A stretch of DNA of 64,000 nt from CAVPUA01 sp963828015 (GCA_963828015.1 CAWHCD010000006.1:1054001-1118000), one strand, 5' to 3'. Numbered from the stretch's first letter, positions 51,810-61,168 are shown. Notes: generated by a model from the sequence alone, not told the origin. Program-made: numbers and translations.

Positions 51810-53276
51810 GTGGCGCACGATCCGCAGGGCTTCCTCAAGCATGAGCGCGAGGACACCCACAAGCGCCAGCCCGCCGAGCGAGTGCGCGACTGGCAGCCGA
51901 TCTACCTGCGCTCCTCCCCCGAGCTCGTCGCCGAGCAGGCCGGCCGGTGCATGGACTGTGGTGTGGCGTTCTGCCACAGCGGGTGCCCGCTCGGGAACCT
52001 GATCCCGGAGTGGAACGAGTTCGCCGCCGGAGGGGACTATCTGCGCGCCAGCGAGCGCCTGCACGCGACCAACAACTTCCCGGAGTTCACCGGCTGGATC
52101 TGCCCGGCGCCATGCGAGGCCGCCTGCGTTCTGGCGTTGAACACCGACCCGGTGACGATCAAGCAGGTCGAGGTGTCGATCGTGCAGCGGGCCTTCGACG
52201 AAGGCTTCGTCGAACCCCAACCGGCGCAGGGTGCGAGCGGAAAGACCGTCGCCGTCGTCGGCTCCGGGCCGGCCGGGCTGGCCGCGGCCCAGCAGCTGAC
52301 GCGGGCCGGTCATCAGGTCAGCGTGTTCGAACGCGACGACCGACTCGGCGGATTGCTCCGCTACGGCATCCCCGATTTCAAGATGCCCAAGGACATCATC
52401 GATCGCCGGCTGGAGCAGATGCGCGCCGAGGGCACGCTCTTTCACACCGGCGCCAATATCGGTCCCGATGACGTCGCCAAACTGCGGGCCGACGTCGACG
52501 CGGTTGTCCTGGCGGTAGGCGCGTTGCGGCCGCGCGAGCTGACAACCCCCGGACGCGAGCTCGCCGGCGTGCATCAGGCGATGGAGTACCTGCCGCTCGG
52601 GAATCGGGTGCAGGCCGGAGATGTAGCGCAGTCCCCGATCGATGCGGCCGGCAAGCACGTGATCATCATCGGCGGCGGCGACACCGCGGCCGACTGCCTC
52701 GGAACCGCGAACCGGCAGGGCGCCCGCTCGGTCACCGTGCTCGATCACAACACCCGTCCCGCGCCGCGGACGAACCTGGTCAACCCGATCTGGCCGTCGG
52801 CGCCGAGCAGCCGCGGCACATCCCCGGCGCACGACGAAGGCGTTCATGTCGCCTGGGCCCGCGAAGTGGTCTCCTTCCACGGCGACGAGGCCGGCCGCAT
52901 CCGGGCGGTTCTGGTCGAAGAGGTCGAGATCGTCCGGGTCAACGGGGCCCGCGAGTTCCGGCCCGTGATCGACTCGCGGCAGGAACTGCCCGCCGATTTG
53001 GTCCTGCTGGCCGCCGGCTTCGTCGGCACGGACGTCCCGGAGTTGCTGGACGGCCTGGGCGTCGAGGAGGTCCCCGGACGGGGAACGGCGAGCGTGGACG
53101 CGAACTGGCACACGACGGCGCCGGGTGTCTATGCCTGCGGCGACGCGACCCGCGGGGCCAGCCTGGTCGTCTGGGCCATCGCCGAGGGTCGGGCCTGCGC
53201 CGCCGCGGTGGACGCGGATTTGGTCGGCAGCACCGAGTTGCCTTCACCCGTACGGCCCAACGCGCTCGCGCTGTAA
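51810..53276 (+). CDS. gltD: Glutamate synthase (NADPH) small subunit
   Basis: A 488-residue flavoprotein that passes electrons from NADPH through FAD and two [4Fe-4S] clusters to the large subunit. The cluster cysteines are in CMDCGVAFCHSGCPLGN and CPAPCEAAC. The FAD loop is VVGSGPAGLAAAQQL, the NADPH loop IIIGGGDTAADCLG, and the C-terminal FAD motif is VYACGDATRGASLVVWAI. GTG 51810 has GAAGGG upstream. No gltB is within the window; it could instead serve another acceptor. Only 3 bp separate its stop from the convergent DUF4192 gene. Confidence 0.93.
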   Translation: MAHDPQGFLKHEREDTHKRQPAERVRDWQPIYLRSSPELVAEQAGRCMDCGVAFCHSGCPLGNLIPEWNEFAAGGDYLRASERLHATNNFPEFTGWICPAPCEAACVLALNTDPVTIKQVEVSIVQRAFDEGFVEPQPAQGASGKTVAVVGSGPAGLAAAQQLTRAGHQVSVFERDDRLGGLLRYGIPDFKMPKDIIDRRLEQMRAEGTLFHTGANIGPDDVAKLRADVDAVVLAVGALRPRELTTPGRELAGVHQAMEYLPLGNRVQAGDVAQSPIDAAGKHVIIIGGGDTAADCLGTANRQGARSVTVLDHNTRPAPRTNLVNPIWPSAPSSRGTSPAHDEGVHVAWAREVVSFHGDEAGRIRAVLVEEVEIVRVNGAREFRPVIDSRQELPADLVLLAAGFVGTDVPELLDGLGVEEVPGRGTASVDANWHTTAPGVYACGDATRGASLVVWAIAEGRACAAAVDADLVGSTELPSPVRPNALAL

Positions 53277-53279
53277 CCG

Positions 53280-54293
53280 TCACCGGCTCAACCGCAGCCG
53301 AGGCGTGCGGTGGGGATCCAACCCGCGGTCTACGGCACTGAACAGCAACTCAGCCGCGGTGTAACCCGGGTCGCTGTCCAACGCGCGCAGCGCGGCCTCT
53401 GCCGCGAGGACGCCGTTGCCCTCGCGCCAGCAGGACCAGCCGAACAGAAATAGGGGCGGAGCGTCGAAGGGCGCCGGCAGCCGGTTCAGCAACTCCTGCC
53501 ACAGAGCTCGACCATCCAGCCGTCCCTGGTCGACCGCGATCCAGACCGCGTCACGCACGGCGATGTCGGTCAAGCCGATGCCGAAGCGGCACAGTTCCTG
53601 CGCGCGTTGTGGCGAATCGCGCCGGAGGGCGAGCGTGGCGTCGGCTAGCCGAGCGGCAGCGAAGATGGCCCGCTTGACGCTGCGCCGGTGGCGCTCTGCG
53701 GTGCCGTTCCACAACGCCTGCAGTGCGAGAGATTCAGCCTCGCGCAAGGGGCCCTGGAGTTCGGCCCGGACCTCGTCCTCGTCGTGATCCAGTACCGCGA
53801 TCATGCTGGCCCGATCGGGGTGGGCGACCAGGCCGGCGTAGGTAGCGGTGGCGGCCGCTTGCGATCGCTCGCCGCTGACCGGACGCCCGGCGGCGTCATC
53901 AATGGCGTCGCGGTAGGTCCAGAACTGGCCGTCACGGGCGATGAGCACCTCACCGACGAGCAGTTCACGTCGCTGGCACGCGGCGACGAGGGCCTCGATG
54001 GTCGGGGTGAACTCGGCCAGATGTGATGCGTCCGGTCCGCAGAAGACCGCCGCCAGCAGGCTCTGACACCCGCCGCGCAGCAAGGTCAGCAACGTGTGAT
54101 CGAGCTCGGCCGGCCCGCAGTCGGCGAGGTCGAGACGGGCGGTCACGCAGACACGTGGGCCCTGCAGCCCGACGAGCACCAGACTCTCGCTCGGATGGAA
54201 GCCGATCAGGTACGGGATGGCCGCGAGCAGCTCCGCGGGCGACGCGAGCCGCAGGATGTCCCGGTCGACCCGGGCGGGCAGAGATGGGTTCAT
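53280..54293 (-). CDS. DUF4192 family protein
   Basis: A 337-residue soluble actinobacterial protein. The conserved start is RLASPAELLAAIPYLIGFHP followed by SESLVLVGL, a Rossmann-like N-terminal half, then helical repeats with EAESLALQALWNG and LFGWSCWREGNGVLAAEAAL. It has no catalytic motif that can be named. It converges on gltD. Its function is unknown. Confidence 0.9.
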   Translation of the reverse strand: MNPSLPARVDRDILRLASPAELLAAIPYLIGFHPSESLVLVGLQGPRVCVTARLDLADCGPAELDHTLLTLLRGGCQSLLAAVFCGPDASHLAEFTPTIEALVAACQRRELLVGEVLIARDGQFWTYRDAIDDAAGRPVSGERSQAAATATYAGLVAHPDRASMIAVLDHDEDEVRAELQGPLREAESLALQALWNGTAERHRRSVKRAIFAAARLADATLALRRDSPQRAQELCRFGIGLTDIAVRDAVWIAVDQGRLDGRALWQELLNRLPAPFDAPPLFLFGWSCWREGNGVLAAEAALRALDSDPGYTAAELLFSAVDRGLDPHRTPRLRLSR

Positions 54294-54414
54294 ACCGGCA
54301 CAGTGCCGCTCGGGGCACCGGCCCGTTGGACCTCCGGCGCCGGATGTGGACAGCCCGGAGCCTGTGGAAGATGTAGGCGATTTGCGTCGGCGACGTGTGC
54401 TAGTCGCCGGCCTT

Positions 54415-55071
54415 CTAGTTGAGGGTGCCTAGGCGGTAGCGCTGGGCGGCCGTGGCGAGGGCGAGCGCGGCCTGGTCGTTGCGCTGGGCCGGGCCAACCT
54501 GCTGCTCGGTCAGGACGTCGTCCTCGGCGGCCAGCCGACGGCGTCCGGCCGCGGCGACCCGGAAGAACGCGGCCGCTCGCTCCAGGGCTACGGCGAAGTC
54601 GCCCCGAAAGGCGCCGTAGAGCACGGCGTCGGCAAACTCGACGATGGCCTCGCCATCCTCGTGCAGCCCAACCCCGGCGACCACGGCGTCAGCGGCCGCG
54701 AGCGTCGTCCCTGCGCGCCAGATCTCGCTCACGCGGCGGGGATCGGCGCGACACCACTGACGCAGCAGGTAGAGCGACCAGAGCGATGCCGCCAGGCTCA
54801 CCGGCTCGGCTCCGCGCCACAACGAGTGCAGGGTCTCCAGACCGACGGCGTCCCCCAGTTCGACGAGGGCCGCGATGTCGGCGTCGCCGGAGCGAGCCGC
54901 GTCCAGAACGGTGCGTGCGGTGCTGGCGGCCAGCTCACCGGGCACGACCTGGGCCGCCCCACCGGCCGCGTCGATCATGGCCGTGAGGTCCCGATAGCGC
55001 GCGGGGCGATGCGGGCGTTCTGACGGCTCGGAAATGTCGATGCTCCTCGACGCTGGGGGCGAACGTCTCAC
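54415..55071 (-). CDS. Conserved helical protein of unknown function
   Basis: 218 residues, alanine-rich and almost all helix. Distinctive pieces are RYRDLTAMIDAAGGAAQVVP, SLAASLWSLYLLRQWCRADP and FRGDFAVALERAAAFFRVAA. GTG start with GTGAGG 7 nt upstream. The pattern looks like an actinobacterial conserved family found beside NUDIX or RNA-polymerase-associated genes, but no name can be assigned with confidence. It diverges from the NUDIX gene. Confidence 0.75.
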   Translation of the reverse strand: MRRSPPASRSIDISEPSERPHRPARYRDLTAMIDAAGGAAQVVPGELAASTARTVLDAARSGDADIAALVELGDAVGLETLHSLWRGAEPVSLAASLWSLYLLRQWCRADPRRVSEIWRAGTTLAAADAVVAGVGLHEDGEAIVEFADAVLYGAFRGDFAVALERAAAFFRVAAAGRRRLAAEDDVLTEQQVGPAQRNDQAALALATAAQRYRLGTLN

Positions 55072-55241
55072 GATACGACCTCACCCGAGCAGGTACCGTT
55101 ACATCCGGCGTCGGTCCGATCCAAGGCCCCCGGTCCCAAAATCGCCGCCACGAGCGGCCTTCCGCCGAGAGGCGACCTGGCGGGCCGGCGTCGTTAACGT
55201 CAGTCGGCCGTCCAGTCGGCCCGATCAACGGGCGGGAGCCG

Positions 55242-55919
55242 ATGCACGGCGACGGAGACGCGTGGGTGCACTGCGCCGCCGGTCATCGCCATTGGGGCCG
55301 CTACGGCGCGGCCGGGCTCTATCTGACCGACGGAACCCGGGCGGTGCTGCAGCATCGGGCCCCGTGGACACACGAGGGCGACACCTGGGGACTACCCGGT
55401 GGTGCGCGCGACAGCGCCGAGTCGGCTGTGCTGGCCGCCTTGCGCGAAGCCCACGAGGAAGCTGCGCTCGACGCTGACCTGATCGAGCCGATCGGGCTCT
55501 CGATCGCCGACCATGACGGGTGGTCCTACACCACCGTGATCGCCCGGCCGCTGGGCGAACTGCACCCCCACGCCGCCAACGCCGAGAGCGTAGAGATCCG
55601 CTGGTGGGACCTGGCCGAGATCGACACTTTGCCCCTGCACCCCGGTCTGCGGGCCAGTCGGGCCACGTTGGGCGCCGGCCTGCCGCGCCTGGTGCTGGTC
55701 GTGCCGCCGGAGGCGCGGTCGGACAGCGCCCGCCTACACACCGTCGGGGTGGCGAGCGCCGCGTTGCCGGCGGGGCTGCTGGACACTCGGCTCGACATCC
55801 TCTTTCCGCGTATCACCAGTGATCCCGCTGACGTCGGGCCCGAGGAGGTCGCACTGCTCGTCGAGAGCGCGGCTCCGGCCGGCTGGCTGCCTGCTCAACT
55901 CGCACGCGGACGTTCTTGA
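55242..55919 (+). CDS. NUDIX hydrolase
   Basis: A 225-residue enzyme with the Nudix box GGARDSAESAVLAALREAHE followed by EAAL (G-x5-E-x7-REUxEE), which binds Mg and cleaves a nucleoside-diphosphate-X bond. The fold core is about 1-150; a 75-residue C-terminal extension is proline/alanine-rich. It may sanitise the nucleotide pool (8-oxo-GTP type) or act on NAD or ADP-ribose; the box alone does not choose. A GGGAG site precedes the ATG. Confidence 0.88.
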   Translation: MHGDGDAWVHCAAGHRHWGRYGAAGLYLTDGTRAVLQHRAPWTHEGDTWGLPGGARDSAESAVLAALREAHEEAALDADLIEPIGLSIADHDGWSYTTVIARPLGELHPHAANAESVEIRWWDLAEIDTLPLHPGLRASRATLGAGLPRLVLVVPPEARSDSARLHTVGVASAALPAGLLDTRLDILFPRITSDPADVGPEEVALLVESAAPAGWLPAQLARGRS

Positions 55920-56015
55920 CGGGCCGTCCATTCGGTCTGCTTGTAGCACCCGCGCCCGGTCGGGCGCGAGCGGGCCGGTCACCGGCGCCGGTATGGCGTG
56001 GTTCACCATGGCGGC

Positions 56016-56654
56016 ATGCGACTGGATCACCTGTCTTACGCGGCCGGACCAGAGGGACTAGCGGCCTGCGTGCAACGCCTGGGCTCCACCCTCGGCGCGT
56101 CTTTTCGCGACGGCGGGCTGCATCCGCGCTTCGGCACCCGTAACTTCGTACTCCCGCTGGCCGAAGGCTGCTACCTCGAGGTGGTGGAAGCCTTGGAGCA
56201 CCCGGCGGTCGACACGGCCCCATTCGGCCGGGCGGTTCGCGCGCGCGGCGAGGCCGGGGGCGGTTGGCTGGGCTGGGCGGTGCGGGTCGAGAACCTGGAG
56301 CCGATCGAGACCCGGCTAGGGCGCCCAGGGGTCGACGGGCACCGGCGCCGGCCGGACGGCTTCGACCTGCGGTGGCTGCAGCTGGGCGTCAACGACCTCA
56401 CGGTCGACCCGCAGCTGCCCTACTTCGTGCGCTGGCTGACCCCGCCCGAGGAGCACCCGTCCTTCGGCGGGTCGGCGATCACGCTGCGCAGCTTGCAGAT
56501 CGCCGGCGACGAGGAGGCCGTCGACGCCTATCTCGGCGTAGCCACCAGCCAACCGCTGGACGGCATCGAGGTGAACTGGCAGCGCCCCGACGGCGAGACC
56601 GGGCTGATCGCGGCCGGGTTCGACACCGCGCACGGACCCGTCTCTATCGACTAG
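56016..56654 (+). CDS. VOC-superfamily (glyoxalase-like) protein
   Basis: 212 residues. The start MRLDHLSYAAGPEGLAACVQ, then RFGTRNFVLPLAEGCYLEVV and a C-terminal half with FVRWLTPPEEHPSFGG match the glyoxalase-like vicinal-oxygen-chelate fold with H5 and E near CYLEVV as possible metal ligands. The ATG at 56016 is chosen over the GTG six codons before because the fold begins there. The substrate is unknown. It precedes the PAP2 gene by 32 bp. Confidence 0.83.
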   Translation: MRLDHLSYAAGPEGLAACVQRLGSTLGASFRDGGLHPRFGTRNFVLPLAEGCYLEVVEALEHPAVDTAPFGRAVRARGEAGGGWLGWAVRVENLEPIETRLGRPGVDGHRRRPDGFDLRWLQLGVNDLTVDPQLPYFVRWLTPPEEHPSFGGSAITLRSLQIAGDEEAVDAYLGVATSQPLDGIEVNWQRPDGETGLIAAGFDTAHGPVSID

Positions 56655-56686
56655 GCCGCCCGGCGGCGGGCTGAGACAATCGGCCG

Positions 56687-57478
56687 GTGGTGAACCTGGC
56701 ACTGTCGTGGGAGCAGGGCGGCCTGCTTGCCGGGGCGTTGTATGCGACCGCCTACGCCACCCACCGGGCTCGTTCTCCCCGGCTCCGGAGGAGTTCGCCG
56801 TTCATCCGGGAAGCCGGCACCATCGCCGTCCTCTACGCGCTCTGGCAGCTGGTCGGCGAGATCTCCCTGGTCAGTTCCGACGACGCCTACGGGCGCGGTC
56901 GCTGGCTGGTCCGGGCCGAGCACACCCTGCACCTGCCGGCCGAGGCCACCGTGCAGTCCTGGGTCCTACCGCACCCGTGGTTGGCCCAGCTGTGCAACCT
57001 CTACTACGCCGGGCTGCACTTCGCCGGCCTGTTCGCCTTGCTGCTCTGGCTCTTCGTGCGCCATCGGAGCGACTACGCCCGCGCCCGCAGCAGCATCGTC
57101 GTGCTGACGGCGACCTGCCTGGCCATTCAGCTGCTGCCCGTCGCTCCACCGCGACTGGTCCCACAGGCCGGCGTGGTCGATGTCGCGGCGCGTTACGGGC
57201 AGTCGGTCTACGACGCCGGGGGCGCGAGCGTCGATCAGCTCTCGGCCATGCCCTCGGTCCACGTCGGGTGGGCGCTGCTGATCGCGGTGATCGTGATCCG
57301 GACCAGCCCGAGCCGCTGGCGCTGGGCCGTGCTGGCCTACCCGGTACTCACCACCTTCGTGGTGATCGCCACCGGCAACCACTTCTGGCTCGACGGCATC
57401 GTGGCCGCTCTGGTGCTGGTCCTCGGCGAGGCGGCCCTGACCGGGTGGCGTCGAGCTCGACCGGCCCGCCGAAATTAG
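56687..57478 (+). CDS. PAP2-family membrane phosphatase (inositol-phosphoceramide-synthase-like)
   Basis: A 263-residue protein with six helices. The PAP2 catalytic residues appear as SAMPSVHVGWA (C2) and ATGNHFWLDGIV (C3, histidine and aspartate). C1 is degenerate (APPRLVP), as in the actinobacterial subgroup related to inositol phosphotransferases. It would act on lipid or polyprenyl phosphates at the membrane. GTG start. The gene is closed by a strong nested hairpin. Confidence 0.87.
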   Translation: MVNLALSWEQGGLLAGALYATAYATHRARSPRLRRSSPFIREAGTIAVLYALWQLVGEISLVSSDDAYGRGRWLVRAEHTLHLPAEATVQSWVLPHPWLAQLCNLYYAGLHFAGLFALLLWLFVRHRSDYARARSSIVVLTATCLAIQLLPVAPPRLVPQAGVVDVAARYGQSVYDAGGASVDQLSAMPSVHVGWALLIAVIVIRTSPSRWRWAVLAYPVLTTFVVIATGNHFWLDGIVAALVLVLGEAALTGWRRARPARRN

Positions 57479-57521
57479 CTCTGCCGCCGAAGCTGTACCC
57501 GAGTACAGCCCGGCGGCAGAG
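57479..57521. terminator. Nested hairpin terminator between PAP2 and nrdJ
   Basis: An outer 11-bp perfect stem (CTCTGCCGCCG / CGGCGGCAGAG) encloses an inner 7-bp stem (GCTGTAC / GTACAGC) with a CCGA loop. It begins right after the PAP2 stop and ends 16 bp before the convergent nrdJ stop, so it serves both genes. Confidence 0.85.
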
Positions 57522-57537
57522 TCGATCAGCTAGACGC

Positions 57538-60435
57538 TCAGCTGCAGCCGCTCGTGCTGCCACAGCCCTCGCAGACGAAGCAGCTGCCGGCCGGACGCAT
57601 CTTGGTGCCGCAGTTCATGCACAACGGTGCGTCGGCCGAGGAGCCCAGCAGGGATTCGAGCAACTCGGTCGAGCTGTGCACCGTGACCGGCACCGCAGTG
57701 GCGCTCTCATGCACCAGCGCGACATCGGCCTCGGCACTGTCCTCGACCACCGGCGCGTGGGCGACCGGAACCGACTGGGCCAGGGTGACGGTGTCATCCT
57801 CGTCCTCATCGGCGGTGTAGGTCCCGGTCTCGAGCTGACGGGTCCGCTCGGCCGCGGTGTAGATGCCCAGCCCGGCCCGGGTCTCGAAGTCCAGGTAGTC
57901 CAGGGCCAAGCGGCGGAAGATGTAGTCGAGCACCGACTGGGCCATCCGGATGTCGGGATCGTCGGTCAGACCAGCCGGCTCGAAGCGCATGTTCGTGAAC
58001 TTCGAGACGTAGGTCTCCAGCGGCACGCCGTGCTGCAGCGCGATCGAGATGGCGATCGAGAAGGCATCCATCACCCCGGCCAGCGTCGAGCCCTGCTTGC
58101 CGAGCTTGAGGAAGACCTCGCCGAGACCGTCGTCGGGGTAGGACCCGGCGGTCATGTAGCCCTCGGCCCCGCCGACCGCGAAGGAGGTGGTCAGCGACGG
58201 CCGCGACTTGGGCAGCCGCTTACGGATCGGCTTGTGCTCGAGCGGCGCAGCCACCGCTGCCTCTGCCGTGGCCCCGTTGTTGTCACCCTTGCCGGCCGAG
58301 AGCGGCTGGCCGACCTTGCAGTTGTCCCGGTAGACGGCCAGCGCCTTGATGCCGAGCTTCCACCCCTGCAGGTAGACATCGGCGATGTCCTCGACGGTCG
58401 CCGTCTCGGGCAGGTTCACCGTCTTGGAGATCGCGCCGGAGATGAACGGCTGCGCCGCGGCCATCATCCGCACGTGGCCCATCGGCTTGATCGCCCGCGC
58501 CCCCATCGCGCAGTCGAAGACCTCGTAGTGCTCGGCCTTGAGCCCCGGCGCGTCGACGACATGTCCGTGCTCGGCGATGAACTCGACGATCGCCTCGACC
58601 TGCTCCTCCTGGTAACCCAGTGCGCGCAGCGCCCGCGGCACGGTCTGGTTGACGATCTGCATCGAACCGCCGCCGACGAGCTTCTTGAACTTGACCAGGG
58701 CCAGGTCGGGCTCCACCCCGGTCGTGTCGCAGTCCATCATCAGGCCGATCGTGCCGGTCGGTGCGAGCACCGAGGCCTGCGCGTTGCGCCAGCCGTTGCG
58801 CTCACCGAGCTTGTTGCCCTTGGCCCACTCCTGCGCGGCGATCTGGTACAGCTCACGGTCGTTCTCGTGCAGCGGACGGGCGGCATCATTGGCCGCGGCG
58901 TGCTTGCGCATCACCCGCGCGTGCCCGGCGGCGTTACGCGCGAACCCCTCGTAGGGCCCGACGATGCCGGCCAGCTCGGCCGAGCGGCGGTAGGCGGTGC
59001 CGGTCATCACCGAGGTGATCGCGCCGGCCAGCGCGCGGCCGCCGTCGGAGTCGTAGGCCAGCCCGGAGGCCATCAACAGCGCGCCGAGGTTGGCGTAGCC
59101 GATGCCCAGCTGACGGTAGGCCCGCGTGTTCACGCCGATCGGTTCGGTCGGGAAGTCGGCGAAGCAGATCGAGATGTCCATCGCGGTGATGATCAGCTCG
59201 ACGGCCTGGACGAACTTCGTCGCGTCGAAGGTGTTGTCGGTGTTGAGGAACTTGAGCAGGTTCAGCGAGGCCAGGTTGCAGGACGTGTTGTCCAGGCTCA
59301 TGTACTCCGAGCACGGGTTGGACGCGGTGATGCGGCCGGTCTCAGGGTTGGTGTGCCAGTCGTTGATCGTGTCGTCGTACTGGATGCCCGGGTCGGCACA
59401 CTCCCACGCGGCCTTGGCGATCTTGGTGAACAGCTCCTTGGCGTCAACGGTGTCGATGACCTGGCCGGTGGAACGGGCCCGCAGTCCGAAGTCCCCGCCG
59501 TCTTCGACCGCACGCATGAACTCATCGGAGACCCGCACCGAGTTGTTGGCGTTCTGGTACTGGACGCTGGTGATGTCGGACCCGCCGAGGTCCATGTCGA
59601 AACCGGCGTCGCGCAGCACGCGGATCTTGTCCTCTTCGCGCGCCTTGGACTCGACGAACTCGACGATGTCGGGGTGATCGACGTCGAGCACGACCATCTT
59701 GGCCGCGCGCCGGGTCGCCCCGCCGGACTTGATCGTGCCGGCGGAGGCATCGGCACCGCGCATGAAGGACACCGGACCGGAAGCTCCCCCACCGGAGGAC
59801 AGCAGCTCCTTGGAGGAGCGGATACGCGAGAGGTTGAGCCCGGCGCCGGAGCCGCCCTTGAAGATCAGGCCCTCTTCGCGGTACCAGTTCAGGATCGAGT
59901 CCATCGTGTCGTCGACGGCCAGGATGAAGCAGGCGCTGACCTGCTGCGGGGAGTTGGTCCCCACGTTGAACCAGACCGGTGAGTTGAAGCTGAACACCTG
60001 GTGCAGCAACATCCAGGTCAGCTCGTGCTCGAAGACCTCGGCGTCCGCGGCCGAGGCGAAGTAGCCGTTCACCTCGCCTGCGGCGCGGTACTTGAGCACG
60101 ACCCGGTCGATGAGCTGGCGCAGCGACCACTCCCGGGCATCGGTGCCCACAGCACCACGGAAGTACTTCGTGGTGACGATGTTCGCCGCGTTCACTGACC
60201 AGAAATCCGGGAACTCGACGCCGCGCTGCTCGAAGTTGATCGAGCCGTCGCGCCAGTTCGTCATCACGACGTCGCGCCGCTCCCAGGTCACCTCGGCATA
60301 GGGATGCACACCCTCGGCGGTGTAGACGCGCTCGATGACGAGCCCGTTCTTCGGGTACGTCGCGCTCCCCTGCTGGCTACCTGCAGCGGTGGCCTTCGCC
60401 GATGTGGCGCGTGCGTCCTCGAGAGCCTCGGTCAT
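57538..60435 (-). CDS. nrdJ: Adenosylcobalamin-dependent (class II) ribonucleotide reductase
   Basis: A 965-residue enzyme that makes deoxynucleotides with coenzyme B12. It shows the NSPVWFNVG and SACFILAVDD start of the barrel, the thiyl-radical loop NPCSEYMSLDNTSCNLASLN, the PTGTIGLMMDCDTTGVEP loop and the C-terminal redox/zinc tail CMNCGTKM...CFVCEGCG. GGAAGG precedes the ATG. It follows nrdR by 57 bp in one operon, the usual streptomycete order. A B12 riboswitch was looked for in the leader but not recognised. Confidence 0.95.
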   Translation of the reverse strand: MTEALEDARATSAKATAAGSQQGSATYPKNGLVIERVYTAEGVHPYAEVTWERRDVVMTNWRDGSINFEQRGVEFPDFWSVNAANIVTTKYFRGAVGTDAREWSLRQLIDRVVLKYRAAGEVNGYFASAADAEVFEHELTWMLLHQVFSFNSPVWFNVGTNSPQQVSACFILAVDDTMDSILNWYREEGLIFKGGSGAGLNLSRIRSSKELLSSGGGASGPVSFMRGADASAGTIKSGGATRRAAKMVVLDVDHPDIVEFVESKAREEDKIRVLRDAGFDMDLGGSDITSVQYQNANNSVRVSDEFMRAVEDGGDFGLRARSTGQVIDTVDAKELFTKIAKAAWECADPGIQYDDTINDWHTNPETGRITASNPCSEYMSLDNTSCNLASLNLLKFLNTDNTFDATKFVQAVELIITAMDISICFADFPTEPIGVNTRAYRQLGIGYANLGALLMASGLAYDSDGGRALAGAITSVMTGTAYRRSAELAGIVGPYEGFARNAAGHARVMRKHAAANDAARPLHENDRELYQIAAQEWAKGNKLGERNGWRNAQASVLAPTGTIGLMMDCDTTGVEPDLALVKFKKLVGGGSMQIVNQTVPRALRALGYQEEQVEAIVEFIAEHGHVVDAPGLKAEHYEVFDCAMGARAIKPMGHVRMMAAAQPFISGAISKTVNLPETATVEDIADVYLQGWKLGIKALAVYRDNCKVGQPLSAGKGDNNGATAEAAVAAPLEHKPIRKRLPKSRPSLTTSFAVGGAEGYMTAGSYPDDGLGEVFLKLGKQGSTLAGVMDAFSIAISIALQHGVPLETYVSKFTNMRFEPAGLTDDPDIRMAQSVLDYIFRRLALDYLDFETRAGLGIYTAAERTRQLETGTYTADEDEDDTVTLAQSVPVAHAPVVEDSAEADVALVHESATAVPVTVHSSTELLESLLGSSADAPLCMNCGTKMRPAGSCFVCEGCGSTSGCS

Positions 60436-60492
60436 GTGAGTTCCTTCCGCGGTAAACGCTTGGCGTGAGCCATGGGGGTTGGGGTGATGGGA

Positions 60493-60954
60493 CTAGCCGG
60501 TGGACGTGCTGGGTTCAGAACGCAACTCGGTGATGGCCTTGGCGAAGTCATCGGCGCTGGTGAAAGCGCGATAGACGCTCGCGAAGCGGAGATAGGCGAC
60601 CTCGTCGAGGTCACGCAGCGGCTCGAGGATGACGAGCCCGACCTCGTCGCTGGGCACTTCGGCGACGCCGGTGGCCCGAATGGCGTCCTCGACGGTCTGC
60701 GCCAGCTGAGCCAGCGCATCCTCATCGACCGGACGGCCCTGGCAGGCCCGGCGCACTCCGTGGACCACCTTGGCCCGGCTGAACGGCTCGGTCACCCCGC
60801 TGCGCTTGATGACCGCCAGGGTGGCCTCTTCGACCGTGGTGAACCGGCGACCGCACTCGGGGCAGGCCCGACGCCGGCGAATGACCTGGCCTTCATCCTG
60901 CTCGCGAGAGTCGACGACCCGGGAATCAGGGAATCGGCAGTACGGACACCGCAT
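60493..60954 (-). CDS. nrdR: Transcriptional repressor NrdR
   Basis: A 153-residue zinc-ribbon/ATP-cone repressor of ribonucleotide-reductase genes. The zinc cysteines are C3/C6 and C31/C34 (MRCPYC, CPEC). The ATP cone starts VIKRSGVTEPFSRAKVVHGV. It binds dATP or ATP and blocks NrdR boxes when dATP is high. GGGGAGG stands 9 nt before the ATG. It is transcribed with nrdJ from the promoter near 61140 and lies beside the ChiZ-like gene and lexA, as in M. tuberculosis Rv2718c-Rv2720. Confidence 0.96.
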   Translation of the reverse strand: MRCPYCRFPDSRVVDSREQDEGQVIRRRRACPECGRRFTTVEEATLAVIKRSGVTEPFSRAKVVHGVRRACQGRPVDEDALAQLAQTVEDAIRATGVAEVPSDEVGLVILEPLRDLDEVAYLRFASVYRAFTSADDFAKAITELRSEPSTSTG

Positions 60955-60980
60955 CGCCTGCGCCTCCCCTAACTCGACAC

Positions 60981-61002
60981 GAACCGGACTCCCGACCGGT
61001 TC
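60981..61002 (-). other. Small hairpin in the nrdRJ leader
   Basis: GAACCGG and CCGGTTC form a perfect 7-bp stem with an 8-nt loop, about 26 nt before the nrdR start and just upstream of its RBS. It may influence translation. It has no B12-box sequence. Confidence 0.4.
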
Positions 61003-61036
61003 TATAAAGCTGACAAGCCGCCCATTGGGTAAATAG

Positions 61037-61119
61037 CTGTGGATGAGACTGTCAACAAGATGGGGACGACTCTGTGGAGCAATCCCGCACGCTGTGGACC
61101 CAGAAACCCAACCTGTGGA
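61037..61119. repeat. Four CTGTGGA motifs (DnaA-box-like) in the nrdRJ leader
   Basis: CTGTGGA occurs at 61037-61043, 61072-61078, 61092-61098 and 61113-61119 in the same orientation. Two copies extend to TGTGGATGA, one mismatch from the DnaA consensus TGTGGATAA. Spacings between starts are 35, 20 and 21 bp. The cluster lies between the nrdRJ promoter and nrdR. DnaA binding would tie dNTP supply to replication initiation (inference). Confidence 0.45.
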
Positions 61120-61139
61120 TGACTTACAACCCTGTAACT

Positions 61140-61168
61140 ACTATATGTAGGGGTGACCGTATCGGCAA
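61140..61168 (-). promoter_or_regulatory. nrdRJ promoter with overlapping NrdR-box-like palindrome
   Basis: On the minus strand TTGCCG (61168-61163), 17 nt, then TATAGT (61145-61140). The -10 lies inside CTACTATATGTAG (61138-61150), a near-palindrome of the NrdR-box type, so repressor bound there would cover the promoter. The transcript would have a leader of about 175 nt before nrdR. Confidence 0.5.

Noticed and set aside
56707..59982. 1091-codon rightward open frame antisense to nrdJ
   Set aside because: It is the reverse-strand shadow of nrdJ and PAP2: arginine/glycine/histidine-rich, with no domain or RBS.
60955..61139. Cobalamin riboswitch in the nrdRJ leader
   Set aside because: Expected from biology, but no B12-box-like sequence was recognised; a covariance-model search would decide.
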